This document shows, in pieces, positions 25,077 to 28,813 of a stretch of 28,813 nt of DNA. The stretch lies in the NCBI GenBank assembly GCA_013362295.1, contig JABFWJ010000482.1, positions 1 to 28,813 of the forward strand, read 5' to 3'. A program made the position numbers and the translations under genes. A model generated the notes under the pieces. That model worked only from the letters and a program-made list of their open reading frames with translations, was not told the DNA's origin and searched no databases. This stretch comes from Thermoleophilia bacterium (GTDB taxonomy: Bacteria; Actinomycetota; Thermoleophilia; Gaiellales; Gaiellaceae). Position 1 is the first letter of the stretch. The number at the start of each line of letters is the position of its first letter.

Positions 25077-25463
25077 TCAGGGTGCATGCACAAGGTGCAT
25101 GAAGTCGGTCACGCGTAGGAGGCGGAGCACCGGCCGCAGGGCCCTCGGGACGAGGGCTTGTCGCTCGTCATGACGGATCTCCGGTGACGTCAGCCGCTCG
25201 CGGCGGCCCCGGGTGATCAATTCGCAGCCTCCGGCGGCGAGCACGTTGCGCACCCAGTCGGATTCGGGGCCGTAGGTGAGCGCGATCACGTAGCCGCCGG
25301 CTGCGCGAAAGAGGTTCACCGGTGTCTCGTATCGACGTCCCGACTTGCGTCCCGTGTGGATGACGACGCCGAAACCAGGGAGTCGGCGCGCCGGCGGCCG
25401 AGTGAGGCGATTGGTGACGTGGCGGTTGAATTGCGCGATCCGCCGACCGAGGATTGGGCTCAT
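25077..25463 (-). CDS. Deazaflavin (F420)-dependent nitroreductase family protein
   Basis: A 128-residue protein of the Ddn/F420H2-dependent reductase family (PF04075). The core runs FGVVIHTGRKSGRRYETPVNL, then YVIALTYGPESDWVRNVLAAGG and CELITRGRRERLTSPEI, the usual order of the split-barrel fold that binds reduced F420. The substrate is unknown. Length is near the short end for the family. ATG 25463 has only a weak GA-rich ribosome site. It lies 58 nt after the ECF42 sigma gene on the same strand and may share its transcript. Use of F420 supports an actinobacterial host. The closest alternative is an FMN-binding member of the same fold. Confidence 0.85.
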   Translation of the reverse strand: MSPILGRRIAQFNRHVTNRLTRPPARRLPGFGVVIHTGRKSGRRYETPVNLFRAAGGYVIALTYGPESDWVRNVLAAGGCELITRGRRERLTSPEIRHDERQALVPRALRPVLRLLRVTDFMHLVHAP

Positions 25464-25521
25464 CTCGTCATCGGATGACGAAGAATAGTGGTCACTCAGA
25501 GACCTCGGCGCTCGTGAGAGC

Positions 25522-26778
25522 CTACACCGCCGAGGTCCGGCCGCCACGTTCGAGGAACTCGCGCTCGGCGTCCGTCGGCGCCAACACCGCCGCGCGCTCG
25601 TAGGCGGCGGTGGCCTCCGTGTTCCGGCCGAGTCGCCGAAGCAGATCCGCCCGGGTCGCGTGGAACGGGTGGTAGTTGTCCAGCTCCAACTCGTCCACCA
25701 GAGCCAACGCAACCGCGGGGCCGTGCACTTCGCCGACGGCGATGGCGCGGTTGAGGGCCACGACGGGCGTCGGGGCGACCGCGAACAACTGGTCGTAGAG
25801 GGCGACGACCTGCGACCAGTCGGTCTCCTCCATCGTCGCGGCATCCGCATGGACGGCGTTGATCGCCGCCTGCAGCTGGTACGGACCGGGTTCGTCGCGG
25901 CGCAGACAGGCGCGCACGATCGCCTGACCCTCGTCGATCAAGTCCCGATCCCACAGCCCGCGGTCCTGGTCCCCGAGCAGCACCAGGGACCCGTCGGCCC
26001 GCGCTCGCGATGCGCGACGGGACTCGGTCAAGAGGAGCAGCGCCAGCAGGCCGGCAACCTCCGGCTCGTCGGGCATGAGCCTGATCAGGATCCGTGCCAG
26101 CCGGATCGCCTCCGAGCAGAGCCCGAGCTCGGCTTCGCTGCCGAGCCCCGCGTTGTAGACGAGGTAGACGACGGCCAGCGCGGCGCGCAGGCGGCCGGGG
26201 AGCTCGTGATCCTCCGGGACGCGGTACGGGATTCGGGCGGCCTTGATCTTGCGCTTTGCACGCGCAATGCGCTGGGCCATCGCCGGCTCGCTCACCAGGA
26301 AGGATCTCGCGACCTCTTTGGTCGACAGGCCGCCGAGCAGTCGGAGCGTGAGCGCCACCTGCGCTTCCACGGCGAGTGCCGGGTGGCAGCACGTGAAGAT
26401 GAGGCGAAGCCGGTCGTCCTGCACGCGTCCCTCCTGCTCGGGCTTGCCGGGATCGACGTGGCCGGGCGACATCACCGCCGCCTCTCCGAGCAGTTCCCGT
26501 CCACGCGACTCGCGGCGCAGGCTGTCGATCGCACGGTTGCGGGCCGTGGTCGTGATCCAGGCGCCCGGATTGGGCGGCAGACCGTCGACTGCCCACTTGC
26601 GCAGAGCGACGGCGAACGCCTCCTGCACCGCGTCCTCGGCGACGTCGATGTCGCCGAAGACGCGGACCAGGGCAGCCACCGATCGTCCGTACTCCTCGCG
26701 GAAGATCCGACCCACCTCGGCTTCCTCGAGCTTGCCCGCGGCCTCGAGGTCGCGTGGGCGATCAGGCTCCCGATCCAT
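25522..26778 (-). CDS. ECF42-type sigma factor with C-terminal TPR-like domain
   Basis: A 418-residue sigma factor, far longer than usual for ECFs. Region 2 is at about 20-92 (IFREEYGRSVAALVRVFGD, DAVQEAFAVALRKW) and region 4 at about 125-182 (QVALTLRLLGGLSTKEVARSF, MAQRIARAKRKI). The rest, about 190-418, is helical and TPR-like, with LAVVYLVYNAGLGSE, GPYQLQAAINAVHADA and YDQLFAVAPTPVVALNRAIA. ECF42 factors are known to lack a classical anti-sigma factor and to sit beside DGPF/YCII proteins, exactly as here. Its ATG at 26778 lies inside the end of that neighbour (17-nt overlap). The C-terminal part is thought to be needed for activity. What it senses is unknown. Confidence 0.93.
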   Translation of the reverse strand: MDREPDRPRDLEAAGKLEEAEVGRIFREEYGRSVAALVRVFGDIDVAEDAVQEAFAVALRKWAVDGLPPNPGAWITTTARNRAIDSLRRESRGRELLGEAAVMSPGHVDPGKPEQEGRVQDDRLRLIFTCCHPALAVEAQVALTLRLLGGLSTKEVARSFLVSEPAMAQRIARAKRKIKAARIPYRVPEDHELPGRLRAALAVVYLVYNAGLGSEAELGLCSEAIRLARILIRLMPDEPEVAGLLALLLLTESRRASRARADGSLVLLGDQDRGLWDRDLIDEGQAIVRACLRRDEPGPYQLQAAINAVHADAATMEETDWSQVVALYDQLFAVAPTPVVALNRAIAVGEVHGPAVALALVDELELDNYHPFHATRADLLRRLGRNTEATAAYERAAVLAPTDAEREFLERGGRTSAV

Positions 26779-27124
26779 CCCACAACGGACGGACCTCGAT
26801 CGGCCTCTGCACGGCGGCGGTCGTCTTCGACGCCCAGTCGAGGGCAGCGTCGAGGTCGTCGGCCTCGATGATGTAGAAGCCGCCGAGATGCTCCTTCGAC
26901 TCCGCAAACGGGCCGTCCGTGGTGACCACCTCGCCGGCGGAGATGCGGACGACGGTCGCGGTGTCGGGCTGGTGCAGGCGGGCGGAGAAGACCCAGGCAC
27001 CGGTTGACTTCAGCTCGGCTTCGAGGAGGCCGATTTGCTTGTACGACTCCTGCCGCTCCTCGTCGGTCATCGGCTCGCGCGCCTCGCCTGCGACGCTGTG
27101 GACGGACAACATGTACTTCGCCAC
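26762..27124 (-). CDS. DGPF-domain (YCII-related) protein
   Basis: A 120-residue YCII-related protein. The DGPF signature is at 70-73 in VTTDGPFAESKEHLGG, followed by FYIIEADDLDAALDWA, the helix that closes the fold. The fold opens with KYMLSVHS. GTG 27124 is preceded by GAGGAGG with a 5-nt spacer, which settles the start inside a longer open frame. DGPF proteins are typical partners and probable targets of ECF42 sigma factors; their biochemical role is not established. It overlaps the sigma gene by 17 nt, so the two are co-expressed. It starts 46 nt after the SRPBCC gene stop, probably in one transcript. Confidence 0.92.
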   Translation of the reverse strand: MAKYMLSVHSVAGEAREPMTDEERQESYKQIGLLEAELKSTGAWVFSARLHQPDTATVVRISAGEVVTTDGPFAESKEHLGGFYIIEADDLDAALDWASKTTAAVQRPIEVRPLWDGSGA

Positions 27125-27170
27125 GTGATCCTCCTCGTCATGGGCGGGCACGTCCCGCCCCTCACTCGAA

Positions 27171-27728
27171 CTACGAACGGGCCGCGCCCAGAGTGACATC
27201 CCCTGACGGATTCGTTTCGGGCGGGGACGGCGTTCCTGCCAGGCGGTTGGCCGAGGCGTGCTCCTCGGCCAGGCGCTGGAGCCCCTGCAGAAGTCCGTCG
27301 ACGGTCACGGCGAACTTGCGCCGCATCAGCACGGAGTTCATCGCTGCGCTCACGATGTTGCGCGGTGTGTAGTAGGTGTCCATCCGCGCGGTCGTGCGTC
27401 GCAGGCCCGAGTCCTCCAGGGTGATGGTGAAGCCGTAGTCGGCGAACAGCTTGTTGAAGCCGAGCGAGTCGTCGTCGACGACGTACGCGACCTTCGTCTT
27501 GGGAATCAACTCGACGCAGCGCTCGACGATCGTGCCCGTGCGGCCGGCGAAGTCGACGCGGCACTCGCGTACGGAGCCGACCGCTTCGCGGCCCGGGACA
27601 CGACACGTGACCTCTTCGACGACCGCCGCCCACTCCGGCAAACGCGTCGAGTCTTCGAGGATCGCCCACACCGCCTCCGGCGTCGCGGAGATCTCGAGGG
27701 ACCGCTGGATCTGATGCTTGCCGTTCAC
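27171..27728 (-). CDS. SRPBCC (START-like) family protein
   Basis: A 185-residue SRPBCC protein. It opens with IQRSLEISATPEAVWAILEDSTRLPEW, split as strand, helix and loop typical of ligand-binding members of this fold, and continues with ECRVDFAGRTGTIVERCVELIP and TYYTPRNIVSAAMNSVL. The tail of about 20 residues is low-complexity. It has no membrane helix. ATG 27728 overlaps the stop of the TetR regulator by 4 nt. Ligand and role are unknown. Related proteins bind lipids or aromatic compounds, and the TetR partner may respond to a similar compound. This is the second SRPBCC protein in the window, and both sit in sigma-factor neighbourhoods. Confidence 0.85.
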   Translation of the reverse strand: MNGKHQIQRSLEISATPEAVWAILEDSTRLPEWAAVVEEVTCRVPGREAVGSVRECRVDFAGRTGTIVERCVELIPKTKVAYVVDDDSLGFNKLFADYGFTITLEDSGLRRTTARMDTYYTPRNIVSAAMNSVLMRRKFAVTVDGLLQGLQRLAEEHASANRLAGTPSPPETNPSGDVTLGAARS

Positions 27729-28336
27729 GGGGCTGTTTCCTTTCCGAGTTGAAGGACGAACGCCAAGTAGTGGCGGAAGTGGGTTAGCGCGGCCTCCACC
27801 GCCGAAGGGCTATTGCGATGTCGATCGAGCAGGAGCCCTCCCTCCACGGCGGCGAGGAATGTCGTAGCGAGACCCGTCGCGTCGACGTCGAGACCTCGCT
27901 CCGACGCGGCCTCCTCGATCAGGGCGGTAAGGCTGCCCTGCCACTTCGTGAAGCCGTCGGCGGCGACAGCTGCGAGCGCTGGGTTGGTCTCCGTGCATTC
28001 CATCGTCACCATCCCGAGCAGGCAGCCGCGGGCGAGAGCCGGCGTTCTGGTCAATGTCGCAACGGCGTCGACATAGGCGAAGAGCCTCGCGGTCGCCGTG
28101 GTGGCGCCGCTTGCTGCGAGGGCGTCTTGGGCCTCGGTGACAAGACGCTGGAAGAAGCGTTCGAGCGCCGCCTCGGCGAGCGCCTCCTTGCCGTCGAAGT
28201 GATAGAAGATCGCCCCCTTGCTCACCCCCGCGCGCTCACGGACGCGATCGAGTTGAGTCTCCGCAAAGCCGCGGGCGAGCAGCAGATCCTCTGCAGCGTC
28301 GAGCAGTCGCTCACGAGCCTTCGCAGGACGTGGCAT
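27725..28336 (-). CDS. TetR-family transcriptional regulator
   Basis: A 203-residue TetR-type repressor. The DNA-binding domain is at about 5-55: RERLLDAAEDLLLARGFAETQLDRV, then the recognition helix in GVSKGAIFYHFDGKEAL. The C-terminal ligand-binding part (about 60-200) is helical, with RGCLLGMVTMECTETNP and a long final helix. It is divergent from the OsmC gene across a 50-base gap holding a palindrome that fits a TetR operator. It probably represses itself and the osmC gene, and perhaps the downstream SRPBCC, DGPF and sigma genes. The inducer is unknown. The start ATG 28336 has only a weak AGG ribosome site. Confidence 0.92.
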   Translation of the reverse strand: MPRPAKARERLLDAAEDLLLARGFAETQLDRVRERAGVSKGAIFYHFDGKEALAEAALERFFQRLVTEAQDALAASGATTATARLFAYVDAVATLTRTPALARGCLLGMVTMECTETNPALAAVAADGFTKWQGSLTALIEEAASERGLDVDATGLATTFLAAVEGGLLLDRHRNSPSAVEAALTHFRHYLAFVLQLGKETAP

Positions 28337-28352
28337 GCGTGCAGCCTAGCAG

Positions 28353-28377
28353 ATAACTATACTGACCAGTCAGTTAT
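28353..28377. promoter_or_regulatory. Palindromic operator and promoter, tetR / osmC
   Basis: ATAACT (28353-28358) and AGTTAT (28372-28377) flank ACTGACCAGTCAGT (28361-28374), itself nearly palindromic. This is the type of site TetR proteins bind. TATACT (28358-28363) inside it resembles a -10 box for osmC; a start point near 28370 would leave a leader of about 17 nt. Repressor binding would therefore block polymerase directly. The spacing and symmetry are seen; repressor identity is inferred from position. Confidence 0.65.
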
Positions 28378-28386
28378 GGAGGAGAC

Positions 28387-28813
28387 GTGACGACCCAGAT
28401 CAAGAAGGTGAAGGACATGACCGAGCCGATCATCCGCCGCAAGGCGCTCTCGGCGCACAACGAGGCCGGGATGATGACCGTGATCGACACCGGCGAGTAC
28501 GGCCTGCTTGTCACCGACGAGCCGGAGGCGCACGGCGGCAGCGGCGAAGGCCCGTCTCCGCTGCAGACCGTCGTCGGCGCACTCTGCGGCTGCGAGTCCG
28601 TGACCTTCAATCGCACCGCGGCCGAGCTCGGCTTCGCCTATCGCGGGATCGAGTTCGAGGCCGAGTTCACGATCGACATCCGCGGCCGGCTGGGCCATCC
28701 CGACGTGCGGCCGCACTTCCAGACCGTGCGCGTGCAAGCGCTCGTCGACACCGGCGAGCCCGCGGAGCGGCTGGCCGCAGTCGTCGCGGAGACCGAGCGC
28801 CGCTGCCCCGTCT
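28387..28813 (+). CDS. OsmC-family protein (5' part, cut by window edge)
   Basis: The first 142 residues of an OsmC/Ohr-type protein. GTG 28387 follows GGAGG (28378-28382) by 4 nt. Conserved features are GPSPLQTVVGALCGCESVTF around 60-80, where the first cysteine pair lies, and ERRCPV at the edge, where the second reactive cysteine is expected. These cysteines reduce organic hydroperoxides in true OsmC/Ohr proteins. The frame is open to the last base, so only a few residues are probably missing. The extra cysteine in GALCGC and the wide spacing make OsmC-like more likely than Ohr. The gene is divergent from tetR and is probably repressed by it. Confidence 0.85.
   Translation, partial: MTTQIKKVKDMTEPIIRRKALSAHNEAGMMTVIDTGEYGLLVTDEPEAHGGSGEGPSPLQTVVGALCGCESVTFNRTAAELGFAYRGIEFEAEFTIDIRGRLGHPDVRPHFQTVRVQALVDTGEPAERLAAVVAETERRCPV

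Noticed and set aside
25660..26871. Long + strand frame opposite the ECF42 sigma gene
   Set aside because: The antisense of a clear sigma factor, with no ribosome site and no recognisable domain.

Overview
The window is chromosomal DNA from a high-GC bacterium (about two thirds G+C by eye). It looks actinobacterial, and a Thermoleophilia-type lineage (Gaiellales or Solirubrobacterales) is my best guess. The clues are frequent GTG starts, chains of 4-nt start/stop overlaps, an F420-type (deazaflavin) reductase, an ECF sigma/RskA-like anti-sigma pair, a DUF5996 protein and a cold-shock trio of a kind I associate with that group. This placement is inference; there is no rRNA or other marker gene in the window. 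I found no tRNA, rRNA, CRISPR array, transposase or phage gene, and nothing that looks like a recent island.

Layout. (1) 164-2348, + strand: a secreted PF03640-type protein, an ECF sigma factor, its zinc-finger anti-sigma factor and an SRPBCC protein, closely packed. (2) 2392-3019, - strand: a cold-shock protein, a degenerate cold-shock-like protein and a 52-residue basic peptide. (3) 3110-14390: the centrepiece, a cobalamin locus. cobB runs leftward, divergent from a BtuF-like protein with no signal peptide. A cobalamin riboswitch follows, then nine rightward genes that overlap end to end: btuF, btuC (with an N-terminal Cys-rich domain), btuD, cobQ, cobO, cobU, cobS, an alpha-ribazole phosphatase and a bluB-cobT fusion. 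A 15-bp hairpin closes the unit. (4) 14439-18343: a secreted LVIVD-repeat protein, a divergent ArsP/YraQ-type permease and a DUF5996 protein. (5) 18454-21817: a universal stress protein, an ABC exporter coupled to a soluble Ser/Thr kinase, and a 49-residue Arg-rich peptide with its own terminator. (6) 22042-25463: phosphoribosyltransferase, MsrA, a GST-like protein, a DUF4239 membrane protein and a deazaflavin-dependent reductase. (7) 25522-28813: an ECF42-type sigma factor with its DGPF/YCII partner, an SRPBCC protein and a TetR regulator on the - strand, divergent from an OsmC gene cut by the window edge, with a palindromic operator between.

How the parts work together. The B12 locus encodes corrinoid import (BtuFCD), a,c-diamide formation (CobB), adenosylation (CobO), remaining amidations (CobQ), nucleotide-loop activation (CobU), lower-ligand synthesis and activation (BluB-CobT), joining (CobS) and phosphate removal. 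Corrin-ring genes and cbiB/cobD are absent here, so the locus covers import plus late assembly. The riboswitch should turn the nine-gene unit down when cobalamin is plentiful. Its expression platform is a perfect hairpin that holds the btuF ribosome binding site and is followed by a T run, so it could act on transcription, translation or both.

The most unusual items are the Cys-rich CWC-like domain fused in frame to BtuC, the signal-less BtuF homologue carrying a CxxC motif, the cold-shock trio ending in a tiny basic peptide, the ABC exporter-soluble kinase pair, and the terminator-bounded Arg-rich micro-gene. None can be shown to be new without database searches.
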